Shown piece after piece: positions 35,321 through 41,555 of a stretch of DNA of 64,000 nt. A program made the position numbers and the translations under genes. The notes under the pieces are model-generated. The model saw only the letters and a program-made list of their open reading frames with translations, made no database searches and had not been told where the DNA came from. Source of the DNA: Nitrospira sp. (lineage in GTDB: Bacteria > Nitrospirota > Nitrospiria > Nitrospirales > Nitrospiraceae); assembly GCA_036984305.1 (NCBI GenBank), contig BQWY01000001.1:2873501-2937500 (forward strand). Direction: 5' to 3'. Positions within the stretch are counted from its first letter, which is position 1. Each line of letters begins with the position of its first letter.

Positions 35321-35350
35321 GCGTCCCAGGCTCTGTGCGGCCTGGGACGC
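35321..35350 (-). terminator. Hairpin downstream of flgE
   Basis: GCGTCCCAGGC and GCCTGGGACGC form a perfect 11-base stem with an 8-base loop, starting 30 bases after the flgE stop. No run of U follows on the minus strand, so it would be a Rho-assisted terminator or an mRNA-stabilising structure rather than a classic intrinsic terminator. Confidence 0.55.
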
Positions 35351-35380
35351 CCGACCCTCGATCTGCGCGGGGGTGCGTGA

Positions 35381-36607
35381 CTAGCGCTTCAGATTGACCA
35401 GTTCTTGAAGCATTTCATCACTGGTCGTGATGGCTCTCGAATTTGCCTGGAACGCTCGTTGGGTGATGATCATGTGCACGAATTCCTCGCCCAGATCAAC
35501 GTTGGACTGCTCGATCGCTCCCGAGATAATGCGCCCCAATCCATTGCTTGCTGGAGCGCCCTGGATCGCCGTGCCGGATTCGGCCGTTTGCGAAAAGACA
35601 TTATCGCCCTGGCGCGCTAGGCCTTGCGGATTCGGGAATCGGCTCAGAACCACTTGCGCCAGGAGCTGTGTGCGCCCGTTCGTATACTGCGCCGTCACTT
35701 GTCCCTGCGAATCGATCGCGAACTGGGCGAGCGTCCCTGAAGTAAATCCATTCTGCGCCTGGTCCAGCAGCGCCGATTGCGCCGCATACTGCGTCACGCC
35801 GGTAAAGTCGACGGCGACGGCTTGGGGCGTCGTGGCGCCTCCGGCGATGGCCAATGAAAAATTCTGTGCGCCGCCGGAGGTCAAGGCGCCCGACGAATTG
35901 AACACGAGATTGGTCGCGGCCGCCGCCGCTCCGGTATCCAACCGCTGATACACGTTCCAGGTGTTCGCCACGCCGCTCTTCACAAAGAAGAATTGAAGAT
36001 TGTGCGTGTTGCCCAACGAATCGAAGACGGTCGTGCTGGACGAAAAATTGTATGTCGTCGGATCGGTCGCGTTGAACGCGCCCGCCGGCGCCGTGGACGC
36101 GGCATTCAAGTTGGCCGTGATGTTCACCGTCGACGTCCCGCTGGGCGCAATGTTCGTATTGGTCAATGTGATATTGCCGATGGTCCCCGTCAGGACCCCT
36201 GCGGCGTTGGCCTGATAACCTTGGACAAGATAGTTGTTGGAATCGACGATCCGTCCCTGGCTATCGAGCTTGAACTGCCCGTTACGGGAATAGAACTCCG
36301 TCCCGACCGGATCCGTCAGCAGGAAAAACCCGGTGCCATCGATGGCCATGTCCAACACTTGGCCGGTGGTCGTGAGCGATCCTTGTGTGAATACACCTTG
36401 CACATCGGCGAGATACACGCCCAACCCGGCTTGGTCGGTGCCGGAGGCCCCCGCCAGGCTCGTGGAGATCAGATCCGCAAACGCCGGACGGCTTCCCTTG
36501 AAACCCGCAGTCCCAACGTTCGCAATGTTGTTCCCAATGATGCCCATCGCATTGCCGTAGGCGCTCAACCCGCTGACGGCCGTGAACATCGACGTCAAGA
36601 TACCCAT
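35381..36607 (-). CDS. flgE: Flagellar hook protein FlgE
   Basis: A 408-residue protein with GAGGAGG before the ATG. The N-terminus MGILTSMFTAVSGLSAYGNA and GIIGNNIANVGTAGFKGSRP is the axial-protein D0 region. The central region has DGTGFFLLTDP and the threonine/alanine-rich outer domain, and the C-terminus ends VDLGEEFVHMIITQRAFQAN with the final MLQELVNLKR helix. It polymerises into the hook, with FlgD as cap and FliK as ruler. It follows flgD after 154 bases of short repeats. Confidence 0.96.
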   Translation of the reverse strand: MGILTSMFTAVSGLSAYGNAMGIIGNNIANVGTAGFKGSRPAFADLISTSLAGASGTDQAGLGVYLADVQGVFTQGSLTTTGQVLDMAIDGTGFFLLTDPVGTEFYSRNGQFKLDSQGRIVDSNNYLVQGYQANAAGVLTGTIGNITLTNTNIAPSGTSTVNITANLNAASTAPAGAFNATDPTTYNFSSSTTVFDSLGNTHNLQFFFVKSGVANTWNVYQRLDTGAAAAATNLVFNSSGALTSGGAQNFSLAIAGGATTPQAVAVDFTGVTQYAAQSALLDQAQNGFTSGTLAQFAIDSQGQVTAQYTNGRTQLLAQVVLSRFPNPQGLARQGDNVFSQTAESGTAIQGAPASNGLGRIISGAIEQSNVDLGEEFVHMIITQRAFQANSRAITTSDEMLQELVNLKR

Positions 36608-36626
36608 GTGTGCGTCCTCCTCGTGT

Positions 36627-36760
36627 TGCTCAGTGCTGCGTCCTCAGTTCTGAGTGCTGAATGCTGAATAGCTGTCCATCGTCATTCGCAATTCGTCATT
36701 CGTAGAAACCACATGCTGATTCCCGCTTGACGAGTGACGTGTGACGTTTCACGTTCACCC
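36627..36760. repeat. Patch of short intergenic repeats between flgD and flgE
   Basis: Three kinds of short direct or inverted repeats stand side by side: AGTGCTG/ATGCTGAAT copies with a TCAGTTCTGAGT dyad (36631-36671), two ATTCGTCATTCG-like copies (36680-36703), and TGACG/CACG units (GACGAGTGACGTGTGACGTT and CACGTTCAC, 36729-36757). They resemble degenerate intergenic repeats I associate with Nitrospira (unverified). No promoter is clear here, so flgE is probably read through from flgD. Confidence 0.5.
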
Positions 36761-36761
36761 C

Positions 36762-37085
36762 TTACGCTGCAGGCGTTGCGGACGAACCCTGAGCCTCCTG
36801 CAGCGAGACCATGCGCTCGAGCAAGGACACCACCTTGGTCAACTGCTCCACCTGGCTGAATTGAGCCGTTTGCGCGATCATTTCGGCATTGTCGGTCGGC
36901 TTGAGCGGATCCTGGTTTTCCAATTGCGCGACCAGCAACTTGAGGAATTCATCCTTTCCAAGTTGCGCGTGATCGGCGACGGCGGATGCCACTCCCTCCG
37001 TCGCCCCGCCAATGGACGGAACGCCTTCCCCTCTGGAATTGCTGAGTGCCTGCTGCACCGTGGTCTGGTCAGTTGAGATGTCCAT
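36762..37085 (-). CDS. flgD: Hook cap protein FlgD, short form, 107 aa
   Basis: The ATG with AAGGAGG about 9 bases upstream gives [20 protein letters not shown]. The conserved FlgD core follows: [20 protein letters not shown] with [20 protein letters not shown]. After this only a helix and about 20 residues remain, so the C-terminal FlnI/Tudor-type domains of the 220-residue enterobacterial protein are absent. Short FlgD proteins exist in other groups. It caps the growing hook. A longer frame upstream crosses the gap to fliK and has no family similarity. Confidence 0.9.
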   Translation of the reverse strand: MDISTDQTTVQQALSNSRGEGVPSIGGATEGVASAVADHAQLGKDEFLKLLVAQLENQDPLKPTDNAEMIAQTAQFSQVEQLTKVVSLLERMVSLQEAQGSSATPAA

Positions 37086-37177
37086 AAAGAAAGCCTCCTT
37101 CGCACCCGCGATCCATCTGCTTTGGAACGTAGGCTTGCTCAAACAACCCACTCTGCCTCTTACGACAGATCTGCGAC

Positions 37178-38605
37178 CTAGATCACAAGATTCAACCGAT
37201 ACCGGCTGTTTGACAATCCGCTGGGCACCGCTGATATTTCGGATTCCACCCGCGTTCTTTCTTGTCCTGCACCCGACCTTCCCAAAGCCTGCGAATTCCA
37301 CTCCTGCGAAGAGCGCCGATCGTGATGCGGGCCGGAGTCCACGAGGAACTGTCCAACCTCGAGCCCGTGTTGCTCGAGCGAGGCCTCCAACCGACCCTGA
37401 TTGCGTGTAAGGAAATCCTGCACCTCGGTCTGGCTCGTCACGACGCGCGCATAGACGGTCTGATGCACGACCGAGACGTGGACTTGCAGTGGCTCTCCAT
37501 CCGCCTGCGCGAGGTCGAGTCGCACCGACAAGGAACCCGTCTCGAATGGCCGTCCAGGCCCGTCGATCATTGAGCTCGGCTGATTGGGCAGCGGAGAGGC
37601 ATCCGCACGGCGCAAGTGCGTCGTGAAAGAAGCATCGTGACTAGCTCCCACCCGTGCGTCCGATCCAGCGTTGGCCAGTTCGGTGCCTGTCGATTGTGAC
37701 AAATGCTCGTTTCCCGATTGGGCCGCGTCGTCACCCGAATTGCTCCCGTTTGTCGTGACCGGATCCAGCGTCTGCACGTCCCCGGAGGTCACCTCCTGCC
37801 CATTATTCTCCAGTTGAAACTTGCTCATCTGTCCATCGTCGCCTCCGAAGGAGCCGAACTCGACACCCTCACCGAAGGCAGGTCTCAGTAGTCCGGCCGT
37901 GGTCGCTGGGACCTGCGCAACCTCAACGCCTGACAACGTCACAGGAGTCGGCTTCGCCGGCTCGGCAGTCTCGACGCCCGACAGATCTGGCGGCTCCTGC
38001 ACCGAACGATCGTCGGACTCCGCCGGACGGATCCTGCCCTGTCCATCGTCGGTCGACAGAACGGGAACATCCGACGCGGTCGGTCGTCGGGACTCAATGG
38101 CTTCAACCTGCCGCAAGAGGGGTTGTCCTGGCTCGGATGTGACGGCGTTGTCCGTCTCGATGGACTGCTGGGTGCGATCGGTCTCCGTCAGAGCGAGGGG
38201 CACCCCCGAATCGACATTCGTGTCGGCGCAATCGGTACATACGTCGGCCGGCACGAGCGGCCCAAGATCCGTCTCTGCACCATTCGTCGAACTCGTCAAT
38301 TGTGAGCAGGTATCGATGGGAGTAGATGGCTGTACGAGCGTCACCGCTGCAGAGACCCGAATCAATGATGAGTCCGTGGAAGTGGAAGATGTGTCGTCGA
38401 GAAGCGAGGCGTCGGGTTGCTCAGTGTCGTCTTGGGCCGCTGTCTGGCCCTCGTCCTTCGGGGAGGAGACACCTCCACGATGTTCGGCCTCCCGGAGTTC
38501 GCTTCGAAATGTGGAGGTCCCTGTCCGCACCGGGCACGAGTCGCAACCCGCGGCAGTCGGTTTGGGATCGATAGCTGTTGGAACACTCACGATCGGAGCG
38601 GTCAT
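37178..38605 (-). CDS. fliK: Hook-length control protein FliK
   Basis: A 475-residue protein whose first 330 residues are low-complexity, acidic and rich in Thr, Ser, Asp and Val, as in the ruler part of FliK. The conserved C-terminal Flg_hook domain lies at about 360-440: [40 protein letters not shown] and [20 protein letters not shown]. FliK is secreted during hook growth and triggers FlhB to switch substrates. It is placed before flgD and flgE, the common order. The start has only a weak ribosome site, so it may begin slightly downstream. Confidence 0.88.
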   Translation of the reverse strand: MTAPIVSVPTAIDPKPTAAGCDSCPVRTGTSTFRSELREAEHRGGVSSPKDEGQTAAQDDTEQPDASLLDDTSSTSTDSSLIRVSAAVTLVQPSTPIDTCSQLTSSTNGAETDLGPLVPADVCTDCADTNVDSGVPLALTETDRTQQSIETDNAVTSEPGQPLLRQVEAIESRRPTASDVPVLSTDDGQGRIRPAESDDRSVQEPPDLSGVETAEPAKPTPVTLSGVEVAQVPATTAGLLRPAFGEGVEFGSFGGDDGQMSKFQLENNGQEVTSGDVQTLDPVTTNGSNSGDDAAQSGNEHLSQSTGTELANAGSDARVGASHDASFTTHLRRADASPLPNQPSSMIDGPGRPFETGSLSVRLDLAQADGEPLQVHVSVVHQTVYARVVTSQTEVQDFLTRNQGRLEASLEQHGLEVGQFLVDSGPHHDRRSSQEWNSQALGRSGAGQERTRVESEISAVPSGLSNSRYRLNLVI

Positions 38606-38650
38606 ATCATGCCGACTCAGTTCAATGCGCTGTGATGCGCATCGCCCTAT

Positions 38651-38666
38651 CTCAATTCCGATGCCA
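38651..38666 (-). promoter_or_regulatory. Probable sigma-54 promoter of fliK-flgD-flgE
   Basis: The minus strand reads TGGCATCGGAATTGAG: a good -24 box with correct spacing but GA in place of the -12 GC. Its distance to the fliK start (46 bases) is like that of the stronger promoters before flgF, fliL and flgB. Confidence 0.42.
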
Positions 38667-38820
38667 CGGTCCTCATCCAGTTAAAACGTGAAGAATCCAC
38701 TAGTTACCCGGGGAGGGTCATCGTCACCTCGATCAAGACGGAAAAATTCACCTGAGGTCGGGAAAAAACTTCCCCGTATTTTCTCTGCAGGGGTTCGACG
38801 TGTGAAACGCGCGTGTGGAT

Positions 38821-38847
38821 CAAGTCTTCTCCGCAACCGGCCGATAA
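38821..38847 (+). promoter_or_regulatory. FliA (sigma-28) promoter of the chemotaxis operon
   Basis: CAAG, 15 bases, then GCCGATAA, a perfect sigma-28 -10 box. A T precedes CAAG. The architecture equals that before csrA. The predicted leader to the cheY ATG is about 110 bases. Confidence 0.65.
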
Positions 38848-38910
38848 TGGAGCCACGAAACCGATCGTCGCCGCGACAGAGACAAGGGCGCAGCGATCCT
38901 CACCTACGTA

Positions 38911-38926
38911 CGGCAGGAGTTTTGCT
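38911..38926 (+). promoter_or_regulatory. Sigma-54-like element before cheY
   Basis: CGGCAGGAGTTTTGCT keeps GG and GC at sigma-54 spacing with a full TTGCT; two changes lie in the -24 box. The start would be about 29 bases before cheY. With the FliA promoter 70 bases upstream, the operon may have two promoters of different class. Confidence 0.42.
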
Positions 38927-38966
38927 AGGGCCTGATCGAATGCTCTGAGAAGAGGAGGAGTGTGGT

Positions 38967-39347
38967 ATGCCGGCAGATCCCAACATGAAGATTTTGATCG
39001 TGGACGACATGTCCACGATGCGACGGATCACCAAAAATTTTCTTAAGCAGCTCGGGTTCAACAATCTGGAAGAGGCAGAGAACGGCCAGGATGCATTAAC
39101 CAAGCTGCGTGCCGAGGCCTACGGCTTCGTCGTGTCGGATTGGAACATGCCCGTCATGACCGGGATCGAGATGCTGCGCGCGATTCGTGCGGACGAAAAG
39201 CTCAAGCCCCTGCCGGTCTTGATGGTGACCGCCGAAGCCCAAAAAGAGAACATCGTCGAGGCAGCACAGGCCGGTGTCAATAACTACATCGTCAAGCCGT
39301 TCACGGCGGAGACGCTTCAGGAGAAGATCAACAAGATCTTCAAGTAG
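38967..39347 (+). CDS. cheY: Chemotaxis response regulator CheY
   Basis: A stand-alone receiver of 126 residues with AGGAGG before the ATG. The acidic pair D13-D14, the phosphorylated D58 ([12 protein letters not shown]), T88 and K110 (YIVKPF) are all present, and the sequence is close to enterobacterial CheY ([40 protein letters not shown]). It takes phosphate from CheA and binds FliM/FliN. It is the first gene of the operon and is followed by cheZ, the enterobacterial pairing. Confidence 0.96.
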   Translation: MPADPNMKILIVDDMSTMRRITKNFLKQLGFNNLEEAENGQDALTKLRAEAYGFVVSDWNMPVMTGIEMLRAIRADEKLKPLPVLMVTAEAQKENIVEAAQAGVNNYIVKPFTAETLQEKINKIFK

Positions 39348-39402
39348 GCAACGAGGGAACGTGTCAGGACCGGCTCAGCACATTGATCCCGGGGAGGCGA
39401 CG

Positions 39403-39993
39403 GTGAACGATCAGAACCGAAAGCTGTACGAAGAACTTGGCACGCTGGCCCGATACATCGAAAACACGATGCATGGGTTTCAAACCGCGCAACAACCTCT
39501 GGAAGCTGCCTCTCAACAGCTCCCTCAGGCCACGGAGCATCTGACAGACCTTCGCCGCATGAGCGAGGAAGCCACCCACAAGGTGATGACACAAACGGAA
39601 GCCATTCAAGACAACAACGCCAAAGTGCTCGGGACCCTGAAGAACGTCCTCGCTCGATTTGAACAGGCCGGGCTTACCGGTCCTCTTGTAGAGGATCTGC
39701 AGACGATACAACGGCTCGTCATCGACGATGAGGCGCGACTCATCGAAATTTTTACGGCGCTGTCCTTTCAGGATCTCTTGGCACAGCGCATCAACAAGCT
39801 GGCCACGGTCCTCACGGACGTGGAGCACAAGCTGCTGGAATTGCTGGTTATATTTGGATCCGCACACAATGGCGCCGCAAAGGTGGATGAGGGCAAGACG
39901 GGCGAAATGCTCAAGTGGCTGGAGGCCTCGAAGACGACGGCGCTGAAACAGGACCTGGTGGACGACGTGTTGAATCAGCTCGGTTTTGGCTGA
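39403..39993 (+). CDS. cheZ: CheY-P phosphatase CheZ
   Basis: I chose the GTG with GGGGAGG about 5 bases upstream, giving 196 residues; a GTG 14 codons earlier is possible. The protein is a long helical hairpin. The catalytic signature DxxxQ appears as FQDLLAQ (D124, Q128), matching D143/Q147 of enterobacterial CheZ. The C-terminus KQDLVDDVLNQLGFG closely matches the CheZ peptide that binds CheY-P. It removes phosphate from CheY-P. CheZ outside Proteobacteria is not universal, so its clear form here is notable. Confidence 0.92.
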   Translation: MNDQNRKLYEELGTLARYIENTMHGFQTAQQPLEAASQQLPQATEHLTDLRRMSEEATHKVMTQTEAIQDNNAKVLGTLKNVLARFEQAGLTGPLVEDLQTIQRLVIDDEARLIEIFTALSFQDLLAQRINKLATVLTDVEHKLLELLVIFGSAHNGAAKVDEGKTGEMLKWLEASKTTALKQDLVDDVLNQLGFG

Positions 39994-40047
39994 CTACCTG
40001 ATCCAGGCATTAAAGAAATTTCCGCTCACGACCGAACAGGAATCCGA

Positions 40048-40353
40048 ATGGAACACGACAAGGCACAGTCGACGACGTTCTCCGACATGTCCGCTCAATC
40101 GAGCAGCGGCTGGACACCGCAAGGCCCGCTGACGATCGCCGAGGCCGGCACGGCACGAGAGGAATTATTGCGACGCGTTGGGGCAAAAACGCCCTTCACA
40201 ATCGATTTAAGCCGCGTGGAGAAACTCGACAGCGCAGGGCTGCAAGTGCTTGTCTCCGCTGTGCAGACGGGCCTCTGCTCAATTTCGCAGATTCCCGACG
40301 CCGTCAAGCAGAAACTCGATCAGGCAGGCTGTCTGTCCCTGTTGGCGCGATAG
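40048..40353 (+). CDS. Small STAS-domain protein
   Basis: A 101-residue protein. After about 20 polar residues comes a STAS-like core: PQGPLTIAEAGTAREELLRR, FTIDLSRVEKLDSAGLQVLV. The serine in LDSAGLQ is at the position phosphorylated in anti-sigma factor antagonists. The fourth strand region is shorter than usual (ISQIPDAVKQKLDQAGCLSL). STAS proteins of this size occur in chemotaxis operons, where their role is not well defined. No partner kinase of the anti-sigma type is encoded in the window. It lies between the two phosphatase-like genes. Confidence 0.75.
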   Translation: MEHDKAQSTTFSDMSAQSSSGWTPQGPLTIAEAGTAREELLRRVGAKTPFTIDLSRVEKLDSAGLQVLVSAVQTGLCSISQIPDAVKQKLDQAGCLSLLAR

Positions 40354-40428
40354 CCATTCGCGCGAAGGACGACCTCGGTACGGTCCAATGGGGCGACGGC
40401 CTGAATTTCTCGCATGCAAGGGGATGCA

Positions 40429-41142
40429 GTGAGCTTCGGACTTGTCTGGGTGCTGTGTATCGGGATGGGGGTGGGGATAGGAGTTGGCCTTGGTTACCGG
40501 CTGTGGGGCTCCGGCCCCCGAACGACGCCACCGAGTCACACTCTCGCGGGGCATCCCACGCAGCGGGAAAAGGCTTGGGAGCATCTCGCAGCGGATGCGG
40601 TTCCCCTCATTCCGATTCTGACAAGGCAGTTGGAGGATGTCATGGCACAAACCGAAGCGGCGGCCTTGAAGATCAATGAACGCATCCTGGCCATGGCGTC
40701 GCGCGCCGAACACCAGGCGGGACGCATGGGCGCCACCCTGGCTTCCCTACGTTCCATGCCCGGCTTGGACCATTGCTCGCTGGAGGAACTGCGCCAGACC
40801 ACCGACTCGGTGACCGCCTCGGCGAGGGACTTGGCGTTGGATGTCGCCCAGATCGTCATGGCGCTCCAGTACCAGGACATCACCAAACAACAGCTGCAGC
40901 ACGTCGTTCAACCCCTGGAACATCTGAAGGCTACCTTGCAGGCGTTGGTGCGCGGCGAAGGGGCCATGGACGAACGAGCACAGGGGCTGCTCGAAGCCCT
41001 CCACCAGAGCTATACGATGGAAAGCGAGCGGGCGATCATGGCCCATGCCCTGATGGGCACCGCACCGATTGCACGGTCATCCGGACCTGCCGTCGGCACG
41101 AATGCCGAACGGGAGGACGCGGGAGACGTCACCTTATTCTGA
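40429..41142 (+). CDS. Membrane-anchored CheZ-like protein ending in DVTLF
   Basis: A GTG start with AAGGGG upstream gives 237 residues; an ATG five codons earlier lacks a ribosome site. Residues 3-24 form one membrane helix (VWVLCIGMGVGIGVGLGYRL), and the rest is cytoplasmic and helical, with two long helices around 60-110 and 117-175. Near the end of the second is VMALQYQDITKQQLQHVV, in which D150-I-T-K-Q154 follows the CheZ DxxxQ signature, with the same YQ/FQ preceding it. The protein ends AGDVTLF; CheD of this operon ends TDVTLF. I infer a membrane-bound CheY-P phosphatase or an array-associated accessory protein. Database hits may label such proteins as chemotaxis proteins without a function. 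Confidence 0.7.
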   Translation: MSFGLVWVLCIGMGVGIGVGLGYRLWGSGPRTTPPSHTLAGHPTQREKAWEHLAADAVPLIPILTRQLEDVMAQTEAAALKINERILAMASRAEHQAGRMGATLASLRSMPGLDHCSLEELRQTTDSVTASARDLALDVAQIVMALQYQDITKQQLQHVVQPLEHLKATLQALVRGEGAMDERAQGLLEALHQSYTMESERAIMAHALMGTAPIARSSGPAVGTNAEREDAGDVTLF

Positions 41143-41183
41143 ATATCTCGACACGAAACGATGCATTGAGGAGGCACTCCGCG

Positions 41184-41555
41184 ATGGGACAAACCGTGCT
41201 GGTCGTCGATGATTCACCAACCATGCGTCAGATGGTCGCGTTCACGCTCACGAGCGCGGGGTTCCAGGTTGTCGAAGCCGGCGACGGCAAGGACGCCCTG
41301 GCAAAGCTGAGCACGAGCCTCCAACCGGCGCTGGTGGTAACCGACCTCAACATGCCGGTCATGGACGGCCTGACCCTCATCAAAGAACTCCGCAAGCTGC
41401 CCCAGCTGAAATTCGTGCCGATTCTCATGTTGACCACTGAATCGTCGACCGACAAAAAGGCGGAAGGACGCTCCGCCGGCGCCACCGGATGGATCGTCAA
41501 ACCTTTCAATCCCGACCAGTTCATGAAGGTCGTTAAAAAGGTGTTGCCAGAATGA
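41184..41555 (+). CDS. Second CheY-type response regulator
   Basis: A 123-residue receiver domain with GAGGAGG before the ATG. The acidic pair is D9-D10, the phosphorylation site D54 (VVTDLNMPVMDG), followed by T84-T85 and K106 (WIVKPF). It is of the type usually encoded directly before cheA and differs clearly from CheY at 38967 (for example LMLTTESSTDKKAEGRSAGA). It may serve as phosphate sink for CheA or as a second output. Its end overlaps the cheA start by ATGA-type coupling. Confidence 0.93.
   Translation: MGQTVLVVDDSPTMRQMVAFTLTSAGFQVVEAGDGKDALAKLSTSLQPALVVTDLNMPVMDGLTLIKELRKLPQLKFVPILMLTTESSTDKKAEGRSAGATGWIVKPFNPDQFMKVVKKVLPE

Larger units (their letters stand above)
35051..35380. 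other. Intergenic region between fliL and flgE (330 bases)
   Basis: It holds, from the flgE side, a strong hairpin (35321-35350), a 14-base palindrome (35230-35243) with a GTCAGA half-site about 40 bases away (35190-35195), and the perfect sigma-54 promoter of fliL (35090-35105). I see no convincing gene in it. Confidence 0.7.
38606..38966. other. Divergent promoter region between fliK and cheY (361 bases)
   Basis: Transcription diverges from here: fliK-flgD-flgE leftward and the chemotaxis operon rightward. I see a sigma-54-like element for fliK (38651-38666), a FliA-type promoter (38821-38847) and a sigma-54-like element (38911-38926) for cheY. The rest shows no gene. Confidence 0.7.
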
